Source: Fimbriiglobus ruber
GTDB lineage: Bacteria > Planctomycetota > Planctomycetia > Gemmatales > Gemmataceae
NCBI RefSeq assembly: GCF_002197845.1
Contig: NZ_NIDE01000001.1
Span: 186,001-250,000 of the forward strand
Length of the DNA: 64,000 nucleotides
Direction of reading: 5' to 3'
Shown one piece after another: positions 53,764 through 63,569 of this stretch. Position numbers and translations under genes: made by a program. How positions within the stretch are numbered: position 1 is the stretch's first letter; each line of letters begins with the position of its first letter. The notes under the pieces were generated by a model. It was given only the letters and a program-made list of their open reading frames with translations, made no database searches and was not told where the DNA came from.

Positions 53764-55530
53764 GTGATTCGAGCTGTTGCCGCCGTCTTGCTTGCCTGTG
53801 TCGCGACTGCCGCCAGAGCGGCCGAAGCCCCCGCGCCGGTCGGTGCCAAAGCCGAGTTCACACTCGCCGAGGCGGCCACCGGGCGCTTGTGGCCGCTCGC
53901 CGAACGGACGCGGGACGCGAAAGGAACGGTGATCGCGTTCCTGGCGGGCGGGTGCCAGGCGAGTACCGCCTACGGCCCTCGCCTGGCCGAGCTTCACAAG
54001 AAGTATTCTGCCCTCGGCGTCACCTTCGTCGCCGTTTACTGTCATCCGGCCGACGACGCGGCCGGGGCCGCCAAACACGCGAAAGAACTAAGCCTGCCGT
54101 TCCCCGCCCTGATCGACGACGAAACCCACGTCGCGGAGAAACTGGCTGTCACGCGAGTTCCGTCAGTCATCGTCCTCGATACGTCCCGTGCGGCTCGGTA
54201 CGCCGGCCGGATCGACGACCAGTTCGGCCCCGGTCTTCACCGCCCGGCCGCCACGACCCACGAACTGGCGGATGCGATCGACGACGTGCTGGCCGGCCAC
54301 GAGGTCAAGGTTTCTAGCGCCCCGGCCACCGGCTGCCTGGTGACCCGATCGCGAACGGCCAAGCCGGGCGAGCCTGCCGTCACTTACTACAAGGACGTGG
54401 TGGCCATCCTCCAAACGCGGTGCCAGGAGTGCCACCGGGCCGGCGAGGCCGGGCCGTTCGCATTGACCAGCTTCAAACAGACCAGGAACTGGGCGGACAT
54501 GATCCGCGAGGTCGTCGCGGGCGGCACCATGCCGCCGTGGAGTTCGGACGCACCGCCCGGACATTTCAAGAACGACCGCCGGCTGACACCGGCGGAGAAA
54601 GCCACCCTACTGGCGTGGGTCGACGCCGGCTGCCCCGAGGGCAACGCGGTGGACGCGCCGCCGGTGCCGAAGTTCGTGACCGGCTGGCGGTTCGGCCGCG
54701 AGCCCGACGAAGTTCTGAAGATGGCCGAGCCGATCAAAATCCCCGCCCAGTCGCCGTTCGGGTGGGGCCTGCCGTACCAATACGTTCCCGTCGGTAAGCC
54801 GTTCGCGGAAGACAAGTGGGTGACGGGGGTGGAAGTCCGGCCGGGGTATCGGGCGGCCGTCCACCACATCATCGCGTTCGTCCTCCCGCCCGGGGCCAAC
54901 ATCTGGGACATCGCGGGCAAAGAGTTCGGCAAGCATATGCTGGGCGCTTTCGTCCCGGGCGACCAACCGATCATCGCACCGCCGGGTGGGGCTCGCAAGT
55001 TGGAGAAGGGGAGCCGGATTCTGTTCGAGGTCCACTACACCCCGAACGGGACGCCCGGCGACGACCAGTCGATGGTCGGCCTGATTTACGCCAAGGAACC
55101 GCCCGAGCGGGAACTCCACAACTGGGCCATCTTCAACGGCCGGTTCCAGATCCCGCCGGGGGCGGCGGACCACGAAGTCCAGTCCGTTTACAAGTTCCCG
55201 AAGCCGGCCGACGTCATTCTCATGACGCCGCACATGCACCTGCGCGGCAAGTCGTTCAAGTACGAACTCGTCACGACCGGGCCGGACGGCGGCGAGAAGC
55301 GGGAGGTGCTGTTGAACGTGCCGAAGTACGATTTCAACTGGCAGGTGTCGTACGTGTTCAAGGAACCGCGGCGGGTGCCGGCCGGGGCGAAGATCGTTTG
55401 CACGGCCCACTTCGACAACTCGGCCCAAAACCCGGTCAACCCGGACCCGACCAAACTGGTCCGCTGGGGCAACCAGACCTGGGACGAGATGATGATCGGC
55501 TTCGTGATGTACGCGGACGTGAAGGAGTAA
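53764..55530 (+). CDS. Redoxin / cytochrome c / copper-monooxygenase-like fusion protein
   Basis: 588 residues from the GTG at 53764; the signal peptide is AVAAVLLACVATAARAAE. Domain 1 (about 30-185) is a thioredoxin-fold redoxin, with a single Cys in GGCQAS rather than a CxxC. Domain 2 (about 200-290) has one heme c site CQECH. Domain 3 (about 300-588) resembles copper type II ascorbate-dependent monooxygenases, with His-rich AAVHHIIAFV, FEVHYTPNG and MTPHMHLRGKSF. An electron path from heme to copper is a reasonable guess. Periplasmic. It follows the sulfatases by 194 bp. Confidence 0.85.
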   Translation: MIRAVAAVLLACVATAARAAEAPAPVGAKAEFTLAEAATGRLWPLAERTRDAKGTVIAFLAGGCQASTAYGPRLAELHKKYSALGVTFVAVYCHPADDAAGAAKHAKELSLPFPALIDDETHVAEKLAVTRVPSVIVLDTSRAARYAGRIDDQFGPGLHRPAATTHELADAIDDVLAGHEVKVSSAPATGCLVTRSRTAKPGEPAVTYYKDVVAILQTRCQECHRAGEAGPFALTSFKQTRNWADMIREVVAGGTMPPWSSDAPPGHFKNDRRLTPAEKATLLAWVDAGCPEGNAVDAPPVPKFVTGWRFGREPDEVLKMAEPIKIPAQSPFGWGLPYQYVPVGKPFAEDKWVTGVEVRPGYRAAVHHIIAFVLPPGANIWDIAGKEFGKHMLGAFVPGDQPIIAPPGGARKLEKGSRILFEVHYTPNGTPGDDQSMVGLIYAKEPPERELHNWAIFNGRFQIPPGAADHEVQSVYKFPKPADVILMTPHMHLRGKSFKYELVTTGPDGGEKREVLLNVPKYDFNWQVSYVFKEPRRVPAGAKIVCTAHFDNSAQNPVNPDPTKLVRWGNQTWDEMMIGFVMYADVKE

Positions 55531-55543
55531 GGACCGAAAATGG

Positions 55544-55597
55544 TCGGCCGGCGGACGAGCGGAAAGTATGGGAAACTTCCGCTCGTCCGCCGGCCGA
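55544..55597. terminator. Bidirectional hairpin between convergent genes
   Basis: Perfect 21-bp inverted repeat TCGGCCGGCGGACGAGCGGAA with a 12-nt loop. It starts 14 bp after the stop of the redoxin fusion and ends 25 bp before the end of the opposing methyltransferase gene. There is no T-run; probably a shared terminator. Confidence 0.75.
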
Positions 55598-55621
55598 TGT
55601 CTACCGCTCACCGACCACTCG

Positions 55622-57934
55622 TTACACGACCTTTTCCCGAGCCGGCCCGAGTTCCGGTTTCGGCTCGGCGAGCCGGCTCCCCACCCCGTTGCTGGAGTTT
55701 GAAGCGCCCGGCCATTCCGCGGCTTGGGTCGATCGTAGCTTGACGGTCATGTTTCTGAGTTGCTCGTCCCGACCGGCGATGGCGGTCCTCAGGAACTGGA
55801 TCTGCTCGTCTCCGGCGGCCGCTCTCTCTCGGGTCCGTTGCGCGACAGCTTCGATTCGGGCCAGTGTAGCGGTGAGGTCGTCGGCCTCATACCACCCGGC
55901 CACAGTCACCCGGGCGACGTTTCCCGATACCGGCAGCACGACCACCGGGGCAGTCGTGTCGAACGCCAGCACCCCGCCGGCCGTCACGTCCCCGTTCGTT
56001 GCCGCGGCCGCCGGGTCGACCGTGTGAACGTGACCGCTCTCATCCTCCCACTCGATTCGGTCCAACCGCACCCGGCACGTCCGCGAATCAAGTGGTTGCC
56101 AGCGGAGCTGGCGGATCGGCCGCGGGTCGCCCAGATCGAACGTCAGCTCGAAATCACCGCCGGCAGCGGGTAGGAGGGCGGACCGCGATTCAGAGGACCG
56201 GAATCCGAACCCAGTGTCGGCAGATAAAGTCGATGTCAGGTGCTGTGTGCGGGCGGCCTCGAAGGTGGCCGCCAGTTCCCGGAGTTGGTCGTCGCGGGCG
56301 ATTACGGCGGTCGCCAGCGATCGAGCTTGCTCGTCTATCGCTCGGAGTCGCTCCTCTCGGTCGCGGGCTTGTTCGTTCATAACCCGCAGGGATTCATCCG
56401 CGGCTCGCAACTGGTCGTCCATGATCCGGGCTCGGTCGCGGGCTTGTTCGTTCATGACCCGCAGGGATTCATCCGCGGCTCGCAACTGGTCGTCCATGAT
56501 CCGGGCTCGCTCGCCCAGAACCCCGAGTTGCTCGTCCCGCTCCCGGAGGAGTGCGTCGACCGCCCGGAGTTGTTCGTCCCGCTCGCGGGCGTGGGCCTCC
56601 AACAGTCGGAGTTGTTCGTCGCGGTCCCGGACTCCTTTGTCCAGCGCTCGGAGTTGTTCGTCCCGCTCGCGGGTCCGGGCGCCGCTCGCGAGAAGTTCTT
56701 CTTCCCAAATACGGGCCTGTTCGTTCAGTGCGAGTAGTTGTCGGTCCCGGTCGTTGACAGCGAGTACACACTCGCGCACCCGCCGGGCGGTCGCGTCGAC
56801 CCGGGTCAGGGTGGCGCCGACCTCGTCGGCTTCGTACCACCCGGCCACGGTCACGCGGGCCACGTTCCCCGAAACCGGTAGGACGAACCACGGGTCGATC
56901 GTGTCGAACGCCCGAACCCCGTCCGCCGTTACGTCCCCGTTCGCCCCGACGGTCGCCGGGTCGGCCGCGTGGACTTCCCCGCGGTCATCTTCCCACTCGA
57001 CCCGGTCCAACCGGACCCGGCACGTCCGCAACTCGAGCGGATCCCATCGCAAACTTCGGACCGGCCTGGGGGCACCCAGGTCGAACGTCAACCGGAATTC
57101 GCCGCCGCCGGCGTTCAGTAACGTCGTGTCGCATTCTTCCACCCGGAACCCGGACCCGGTGTCCACGAACAACGTCGACTGGTACCCCCGCGCGCGCCCG
57201 AACAACAACCCGTCGAGGTCCAGGAGGGCCGAGTTCGTCTGGGGGGCGACGGGTTCGTCCGAACACAGGGCGACGAAGTACAGCTTTTCCTTGCGGTCCG
57301 AACCGGCGGGTTGCAACTGACCGCCCGCGATTGCCAACTGGTATTCGCTGAACCCCGGCGCCGGCTCGTCGTCCCAGATGTACGAGCACGGGTAAACGTG
57401 CTGCGACAGGGTGCGAACGGTGCGGAAGCGGGTGCCCAGAAACGCGGCGTATTCTTCCTGGTCGAATTCGTGGAGGTGGAACGGATTGTGGAACCGGGGC
57501 CGTTCGGTGTACAGCACCCGGTTCGGCGTCGAGATCAACAACAATCCGCCCGGCTTGAGGAGCCGCTTGGCCTCGTCTAGAAAGTGCGTTTGGTCGTCCG
57601 GAGTCAAGTGTTCGATCGTTTCAAACGACGTGATCACGTCGAACAGGTGCTGTCCGGAAATCGGGAGCGCCGCGGCCGACCCCTGGCAAAACGTCAGATT
57701 CTCCGCCCGATATTTGTCGCCGGCGGTGGCGACCACCGCGGCATCCAGGTCGACGCCCACGACCGACCCGGCGGTCCGGGCCAGCAGCGCGCTCCCGTAC
57801 CCCTCTCCCGACGCGACGTCCAACACCGACTTGCCGGCGACGAACTGTGTCGCGAAGAAGTATCGGTGCCAGTGTTCGTACAAGATGTCGGCGCCGTCCA
57901 GGTCTGGCAGATAACGTTCGCCGGTATTCAACAT
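55622..57934 (-). CDS. SAM methyltransferase with duplicated beta domain and long coiled coil
   Basis: 770 residues. Residues 1-230 are a class I methyltransferase: VLDVASGEGYGSALL binds SAM, VVGVDLD follows, and FDVITSFETIEHL and LLKPGGLLLISTPN are typical. Two similar domains (from VDTGSGFR near 265 and SADTGFGFR near 590) each contain RTCRVRLDR and the shared block LPVSGNVARVTVAGWYEAD. Between them about 180 residues of RDEQLRAL-type heptads form a coiled coil. Similar to surface-polysaccharide biosynthesis methyltransferases. No partner is fused; neighbours encode glycosyltransferases. Confidence 0.85.
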   Translation of the reverse strand: MLNTGERYLPDLDGADILYEHWHRYFFATQFVAGKSVLDVASGEGYGSALLARTAGSVVGVDLDAAVVATAGDKYRAENLTFCQGSAAALPISGQHLFDVITSFETIEHLTPDDQTHFLDEAKRLLKPGGLLLISTPNRVLYTERPRFHNPFHLHEFDQEEYAAFLGTRFRTVRTLSQHVYPCSYIWDDEPAPGFSEYQLAIAGGQLQPAGSDRKEKLYFVALCSDEPVAPQTNSALLDLDGLLFGRARGYQSTLFVDTGSGFRVEECDTTLLNAGGGEFRLTFDLGAPRPVRSLRWDPLELRTCRVRLDRVEWEDDRGEVHAADPATVGANGDVTADGVRAFDTIDPWFVLPVSGNVARVTVAGWYEADEVGATLTRVDATARRVRECVLAVNDRDRQLLALNEQARIWEEELLASGARTRERDEQLRALDKGVRDRDEQLRLLEAHARERDEQLRAVDALLRERDEQLGVLGERARIMDDQLRAADESLRVMNEQARDRARIMDDQLRAADESLRVMNEQARDREERLRAIDEQARSLATAVIARDDQLRELAATFEAARTQHLTSTLSADTGFGFRSSESRSALLPAAGGDFELTFDLGDPRPIRQLRWQPLDSRTCRVRLDRIEWEDESGHVHTVDPAAAATNGDVTAGGVLAFDTTAPVVVLPVSGNVARVTVAGWYEADDLTATLARIEAVAQRTRERAAAGDEQIQFLRTAIAGRDEQLRNMTVKLRSTQAAEWPGASNSSNGVGSRLAEPKPELGPAREKVV
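56361..56510. repeat. 75-bp tandem duplication inside coiled coil
   Basis: 56361-56435 and 56436-56510 are identical except for two positions. They encode two copies of a 25-residue block containing ARIMDDQLRAADESLRVMNE. The exact multiple of three keeps the frame and the near identity shows recent slippage. Confidence 0.92.
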
Positions 57935-58827
57935 GGAGAGTTACCCGTTGCGCGTCGGACCGGTTGGCACCCGCGTCCGTTTCGACCCACTACTTGGAAG
58001 TCGCATCTCAGCCGACCACCCGGGCGCGGCGTCGGAAAACGGTGCCGGCCGGCGAACTTTGCCTGTACATCAAGGCGGACAGGCCGAACTAAGGCTTTTA
58101 CGAAATTGATAATACGCCGGGCGGCTATACAGATTCGTCCGGATCGCGGTCCGGAAGGACTACCGGGAGGCAATGGATAATACCACGAAAACGCAGCCCC
58201 CTTACCCGTCGCAACCCAATATTAGCAGTACCCTTGCGTACCGCGTGAAATCAACGATTTCGGAGAACACAAAAAACGAAATCTGATCCGTTATCCTGCC
58301 CGGAATGCATAAAACCGTTAGATATCATCTCGTTTCTCACTCATGAATATACTGCTCAGTCAATCGTTCTGAACAATATGTATTTTTGCAGGATTCTGCC
58401 CACTCGCATACTGCCGGATCCGGCTACTCGATCCGACGCAAAAATAGGTGTGGACCGATGACGAATCGCACGGCAGGACGTCGTATGAACCGAGGTTCGG
58501 CAAAACCACGCCCCACAGCGGATGGGTTATCATTCCCGTGGCGACAAACCGCACGGGCGTAGGAGCGGAAGATTCGGAAAAATAGGTCCAGAGCGACCGA
58601 CCCTTTGGCGATTGTGATACCGTGCGGGTGAACCGTCGCGCGTAAATCATACCCGTTTTGTGGGCGGAGATTGTCCACCGCATCTCGGACTCCGCGCCGG
58701 TCGGCACGCGCGATGAGAACGCGGAACGACGGGGGCTCCGAGAGAACGCCCGGGTTCTCCGCTCGCTAACCGGCCGGAGGTGGCACACCACCCGACAAAC
58801 TCCCGTCCCAATGAGGCCTCCCGCGTA
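57935..58827. other. Intergenic, no supported gene
   Basis: About 890 bp. A 143-residue minus-strand frame at 58360-58791 (contains TYFSESSAPTPVRFVATGM) lacks a ribosome binding site and a domain. The left third is AT-rich and may hold the promoter of the methyltransferase gene. Confidence 0.4.
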
Positions 58828-61800
58828 TCACGCCGATGCCCGCAGGTTCCCGGTCGCGGGCAAACTCGGCAGGTCCGGTGCTTGCCCGTTCGCGTCTCCC
58901 GCGGAGTGACCCGCTGTTTTCCCCCCGCGCCGGCCGTAAACCTCGGGCCGGCCCGCCTTCATTTCTTCCAGCAGTCGCCGGATCTCGTGTTGCTCGGCCG
59001 CCAGTTTCGCCTGTCGGCTGTACACGAGTTCGCGCAAATCGCCTTGCTCGCGGGCGAGATCGCGGACTGCCGCCAACAACTCGGACCGGAGGGTTCCGGT
59101 GAGGGCCGCGTGCCGGTCTTCGATTAAGACGCGAAGGTCAGCTGCGCCGTACCCGTGGTAAAGTTTGTGGACGGTCCACGGCATGTGGACGGCCCGGCGG
59201 AGGTATTTGAATACTTTCCCCACGAGCGGCAGGGCCGCCAACCGGTGCCGGAAAGACGGCCGCAGGACGGCGGGCGGCGGCGGCGCGACTTGCGCGGGAA
59301 TAGCCTGGTCGTCTTCCCCGACGGCGGCAGGCAGCAACTGAGTACACCCCTGGAACAACTGTCGGCCGTAATCCGAGCCGTGGGCGATCGCCCGCGCGAC
59401 GTCCGTCCGCGTCGCGCCACCCCTGAACTCGCCAGCCCAGAATTCCAGGTCTTTGCTTGTCGGCTTGCGGCCCAGGAACAGGCGGTAGTTCGCGACAATG
59501 AACTCTTCCTGGGGCAACCCCCACGCCCGCCGGAGAGCGAGGAGTGGGTCGACCGGGAAACAGTTCGCGTCCAGCAAGCGGTCGGCCGCCCGGGCGGCCC
59601 GATCCGCCACGATGCCAGTCGTATCCGTTATAACATCGGCCAACCGTCGGGAGACACGTTCGAGGGGCGGAGCGCCGCCCGCCGAGGTCCGCGACAGGTG
59701 TCCAACGATCACCCGGCGGAAAGCGGTTTCGAGTCGGTCGATCATCACCGGGGCCGAGAACTTCGCTTCGTAAATCGCCCGCGACCGGCGGCCGAACTCG
59801 GCCCGGCGGGCCGGATCCGCCAGCAGCGCACGCAGCGCGCTTTCGACCGACCCGGCGTCGTCCGGGGTGGTCAGATAGCCGTTCTCGCCGTCCGCGATGA
59901 CTTCCGTCATGCCGCCGGCGCGGACGCCCACGACCGGCAGCCCGAACATCATCGCTTCGACGAACACGAGGCCGAACGACTCGTACCGCGACGGCAGGCA
60001 GAAGACGTCGGCGTTCGCGTAGTGGCTGAACAGTTCGTCTTCCGACACCATCCCGGTGAACACAACCCGATTGAGAAGATCGGAATTCCCGACGTGTTCG
60101 CGCTCGAACCGCTGCCGGTAACTTTCCCCGCCCTCGGTGTTCCCGGTGTCTCTGCCCGCCAGCACGAACTCGGCGGTCGGGAACTCCCGGGCCAACCGGG
60201 CCGCGACCGCCAGGAACAGGTCGGCGCCCTTGCGGACCTCCAACCGGCCGACGAACAACACGCGGACGCGGCCGCCGGTAGGACGGGTGCGCCGGTAATT
60301 GGGGCTGCGATCGGCCAACCCGAGTTCGGCCACGAACGCCTTCGCCCGGTCGGCCCCGTAGTCGACCTCAGCCTTGTCCAGGATCGCGTGCGAGATGGCG
60401 TGAATATGCCCGGCCCGGCGAACCGTCGCGTCTTCCAGGGCGACCAACTGGCGGGTGTGCGGGTTGTCCTGGAAATCGGCAGACTGCATTCCGGCGATGA
60501 CCTTCATGCACGTCATGAGTGTGACGACGGTCGGGAAGCGGTCGTCGAAACCGGCGGCCAACCCTTCGCACAGCCACAGCGGTGCGCACACCAGATCGAG
60601 CGGCCGACCCCGCTCGGCGATCCGGCAGAGTTCGTGGTAGACCCCGGCGACGTGGACCAGGTTGTGAACAAGGGGAACGCCATCGAGGTCCGGCACCCAC
60701 CGCTCGGCGGCCGGCACCCGGTGGACCCAGACGCCGTTCTCGAAGTCGAGCCGGTGATCGCCGGGCGAGTGCGTGACGACGTGGACCTCGTGCCCGGCGG
60801 CCGCGAACCCGGTTGCCAGTTCGGCGGAGTACCGCCCGACCCCGCCGAAATCCCCGGGCGGGAACTCGCGGGACACGAAGCACAACTTGAGCCGGGAGCC
60901 AGTCGGGGCGAGGGTCGGGAACTGGCAAAAGTCGGCCGGGTCGGCCGGACCGATCTGGCCGTTGATCCGGTGGCCGGACACGCCTTTGACGAGCCCGTGC
61001 TCCAACGCCTCTTGCACCCGAGCCCGGTAGTGGACGTTCTGGGTCCGCGTCATCTTCCCGGCCGCCAGATACCCGTCGGCTTCGTCCCCGAGGTGATCGG
61101 CGGCCTTGATCAGGGCGCCCACCACGTCCCGCGTCGTCCGGGTTTCCCGGCCGTTCTTGAGGGCGTAGTAGCAATGGTCCATCATCAGGTTGTACGGGTC
61201 GAGGGTCACCCGTTCGTGGTCCCGGACGTGACTGGCAAGGTACTTGTGGTGGACCGCGGCCCCATTCAGTGGGACAACCTTGAAGCCCGCGTCGATCACC
61301 CGGAGGGCGATTTCCACGTCGTCGTAGTAGTGCAGAATGTTTTCGTCGAACCCGCCGACCTCCGCGAGTACCGTCCGGCGGTAGCTCATGTTCGTTCCCT
61401 GGAGGTAGGCGATCGTGTCGGCCCGCGGGCGGGTATACTCGTCGAACGGGGGCTCCACGTCGAATTTCAGCTGCCCGACCCGGTTGCACAGGGCGTACCG
61501 GTACTGGAGGCGGACGCCGGTATGGTCGACGACGAGACCGCCGGCGGCTCCGACGCCCGCCTGGCTGTGGGCGGCGACCAGCTCCTCTAGCCACGTCGGT
61601 TCGGGAATCGCGTCGTCGTCGATGAAGGCCACGATGTCGCCGGCCGCGTGGGCGATGCCGATGTTGCGGGAGATTGCCAGCCGCCGGTGCGGGCACCGGA
61701 ACGCGCGCACGACCCCCGCGAATTCGGCCAACACGTCTTCGGTGTGGTCGGTCGACGGGCCGTTAACGACGAGGATTTCAAAGTTCGCGTAGGTCTGGTG

Positions 61801-61872
61801 GCGGAAGGAGGTCAGAGTCTGCCGTAATCCCTCGGCCCGGTTGTACGTGCTGATGACGACGGATACCCGCAT
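58828..61872 (-). CDS. Bifunctional GT2-GT4 glycosyltransferase with DUF4214-like tail
   Basis: 1014 residues from the ATG at 61872, chosen because MRVSVVISTYNR is the standard GT2 opening; the open frame extends 80 codons upstream without similarity. GT2 domain (1-300): VAFIDDDAIPEP is the DxD region. GT4 domain (about 325-720): LCFVSREFPPGDFGGVGRYS, RVLFVGRLEVRKGADLFL and RYESFGLVFVEAMMFGLPVV. A DUF4214-like block follows (NYRLFLGRKPTSKDLEFWAG, then RGGATRTDVARAI), then a helical coiled tail. It likely builds a surface glycan with two linked sugar transfers. Neighbouring methyltransferases support a polysaccharide cluster. Confidence 0.9.
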   Translation of the reverse strand: MRVSVVISTYNRAEGLRQTLTSFRHQTYANFEILVVNGPSTDHTEDVLAEFAGVVRAFRCPHRRLAISRNIGIAHAAGDIVAFIDDDAIPEPTWLEELVAAHSQAGVGAAGGLVVDHTGVRLQYRYALCNRVGQLKFDVEPPFDEYTRPRADTIAYLQGTNMSYRRTVLAEVGGFDENILHYYDDVEIALRVIDAGFKVVPLNGAAVHHKYLASHVRDHERVTLDPYNLMMDHCYYALKNGRETRTTRDVVGALIKAADHLGDEADGYLAAGKMTRTQNVHYRARVQEALEHGLVKGVSGHRINGQIGPADPADFCQFPTLAPTGSRLKLCFVSREFPPGDFGGVGRYSAELATGFAAAGHEVHVVTHSPGDHRLDFENGVWVHRVPAAERWVPDLDGVPLVHNLVHVAGVYHELCRIAERGRPLDLVCAPLWLCEGLAAGFDDRFPTVVTLMTCMKVIAGMQSADFQDNPHTRQLVALEDATVRRAGHIHAISHAILDKAEVDYGADRAKAFVAELGLADRSPNYRRTRPTGGRVRVLFVGRLEVRKGADLFLAVAARLAREFPTAEFVLAGRDTGNTEGGESYRQRFEREHVGNSDLLNRVVFTGMVSEDELFSHYANADVFCLPSRYESFGLVFVEAMMFGLPVVGVRAGGMTEVIADGENGYLTTPDDAGSVESALRALLADPARRAEFGRRSRAIYEAKFSAPVMIDRLETAFRRVIVGHLSRTSAGGAPPLERVSRRLADVITDTTGIVADRAARAADRLLDANCFPVDPLLALRRAWGLPQEEFIVANYRLFLGRKPTSKDLEFWAGEFRGGATRTDVARAIAHGSDYGRQLFQGCTQLLPAAVGEDDQAIPAQVAPPPPAVLRPSFRHRLAALPLVGKVFKYLRRAVHMPWTVHKLYHGYGAADLRVLIEDRHAALTGTLRSELLAAVRDLAREQGDLRELVYSRQAKLAAEQHEIRRLLEEMKAGRPEVYGRRGGKTAGHSAGDANGQAPDLPSLPATGNLRASA

Positions 61873-62410
61873 CGAACAACTCCTTGCCTTCTCGCCGCCG
61901 AGCCGTGCAGATACCGGGAACGCTTTGACGCCGGACGGTCGCGGAGAACGTTCGCCGGGGCGGTCGTTTTCGCTCGTCCGGGCGACGGCGGGCGCGCAGT
62001 CGGGCCGCGGGCACGCCGGTCTAACCTCTTGGTTGAGAAGTATATCGGTATCCGGCGGGGAGGGCTGTATGAGAAATGCCGACATCCCGGCCATCCCGCC
62101 CGGGTTACCCAACCTATTTTGCCGCCGGTGCGGACTCGGTCATGAGTCGGAACCGGGCTTTTTGTAGTATAGCGAGTGCCGGCGTGTTGATAATTGGTTG
62201 TGCGCGGTCGTGTCCGCGACCCCGCCGGAGTGCGGTCGGGCGCGTTGAATACGCTGAACCGAGTGTTACGATAAACCGCGACCCGCGAGCGCCGGCCGGA
62301 TTTTGCACCGATTCAGAATTTGAGCGGCCCGGTTTGCCCCCTCACCGTGCCATACAGAGTACGGGACACGATCACCCGCGATTGATCGGCGGTCGCCCGA
62401 GTGACACCCG
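61873..62410. other. Divergent intergenic region
   Basis: Separates the GT2-GT4 gene (minus) from the FkbM-like gene (plus). No gene is supported; it should hold both promoters. Confidence 0.45.
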
Positions 62411-63454
62411 ATGCTGAATGGGTCACGCACCCGGTATCGAGTTGACAGGCCGTTGGCCCGGGCGTTGTTGCCTGCCGACGCGGGCTTTTACATCGCCGTC
62501 GGATCGGGTGGTTCGGTCGAAGAGTCCGTCACGGCACCGTTTTACGACAGCGGTTGGTCGGGTATCAACGTCGAAGCCCAGGAAGAACCCTTCCAACGGC
62601 TCACCGCCGCCCGCCCGCGGGACTGCAACCTTCCCGTGGTCCTGGCTGAGAAGTCCGGGACGTGTACGCTTTACGCCGCCCCGACCCGCGTGGGATGGGC
62701 AACCGCCAGCGCGGTGGTCGCGGCCGACCTGGCCGCCAGCGGCATTACGGTTTACCCGCGCGAGGTGCGCGCGGCAACTCTGGCCGAAGTCTGTGCTGAG
62801 TACGTTCGCGGGGAGATTTCGTTCCTGAAGATCGACGCGAGCGGAGAAGAACGGGGCGTCTTACTCGGCGGCGACTTTCGGACGTGGCGCCCGCGGGTCG
62901 TTCTATTCGAGGGCACCCGACACGTGAGTTCGGCTCCCAATTTCGAACTGTGGGAAGACGTGCTTTTGGACAGCGATTACCAATTCGCGACGCGGGACGG
63001 AACAGACCGGTATTACGTCCGGGCTGAAGACGAGGCGCTGATTCCGGCCCTGCAAGTCCCGGCCGACGCCCTCCAGGCGCGTGAGTATCAATCCCGGCTC
63101 CTGGCCGCCGAAGCGGAAGCCGCGGACTCCCGGCGGATGTTGGCCGCGTTACAGGCTCAGGTCGTGACAGCGGGTCGTGAGATCGAGGCACTGCGGGCGA
63201 AACTCGCTGACCAAACCCGCGAGTCTGCATCGGTCCGCGAACAGCGGGACGCGGCCCTGGAAACCGCCGGGCGTGTCCAGGCCGAGATCGAGGCGCTAAA
63301 AACAGAGGCCGCAGTTCGGACGGGCGACCGGGAAGCCCTCCTGGCCGCCCACGCCGCCCTCCGCGGTCAGTTCGAGGCGGTTCGGGCCCGCCTGACAAAC
63401 TTCCGAAAAGCCTTCACCCCGCCGAATCCGCCCATCGATAAACGAACCGGCTGA
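62411..63454 (+). CDS. FkbM-family methyltransferase with coiled-coil tail
   Basis: 347 residues. The first 200 match FkbM-type SAM methyltransferases: TAPFYDSGWSGINVEAQEEP, ISFLKIDASGEERGVLLGGDF and RPRVVLFEGT, where the usual GANDP SAM loop appears as GSGGSVEESV. The last 140 residues are a coiled coil (EAEAADSRRMLAALQAQV and following heptads). FkbM enzymes O-methylate sugars or lipids. The coiled tail is shared in style with the other methyltransferase and the glycosyltransferase nearby, suggesting a membrane-free complex. Confidence 0.85.
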   Translation: MLNGSRTRYRVDRPLARALLPADAGFYIAVGSGGSVEESVTAPFYDSGWSGINVEAQEEPFQRLTAARPRDCNLPVVLAEKSGTCTLYAAPTRVGWATASAVVAADLAASGITVYPREVRAATLAEVCAEYVRGEISFLKIDASGEERGVLLGGDFRTWRPRVVLFEGTRHVSSAPNFELWEDVLLDSDYQFATRDGTDRYYVRAEDEALIPALQVPADALQAREYQSRLLAAEAEAADSRRMLAALQAQVVTAGREIEALRAKLADQTRESASVREQRDAALETAGRVQAEIEALKTEAAVRTGDREALLAAHAALRGQFEAVRARLTNFRKAFTPPNPPIDKRTG

Positions 63455-63569
63455 TGTTGTCGCAAACCTGCATCAATGTCGCGCGGTAGCGCGAAGCCGA
63501 TCTTCACGCCGGATGAAGTACGAGCCTCGGAATCGGCTACAATGCCGACCTCTCCAGGAGGGCTCGTCG

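Noticed and set aside
58360-58791. 143-residue minus-strand frame
   Set aside because: Ser/Arg-rich with no recognisable fold and no start signal; not supported as a gene.
59155-61590. 811-residue plus-strand frame
   Set aside because: Antisense to the GT2-GT4 gene, whose motifs are unambiguous; the long frame reflects codon bias.
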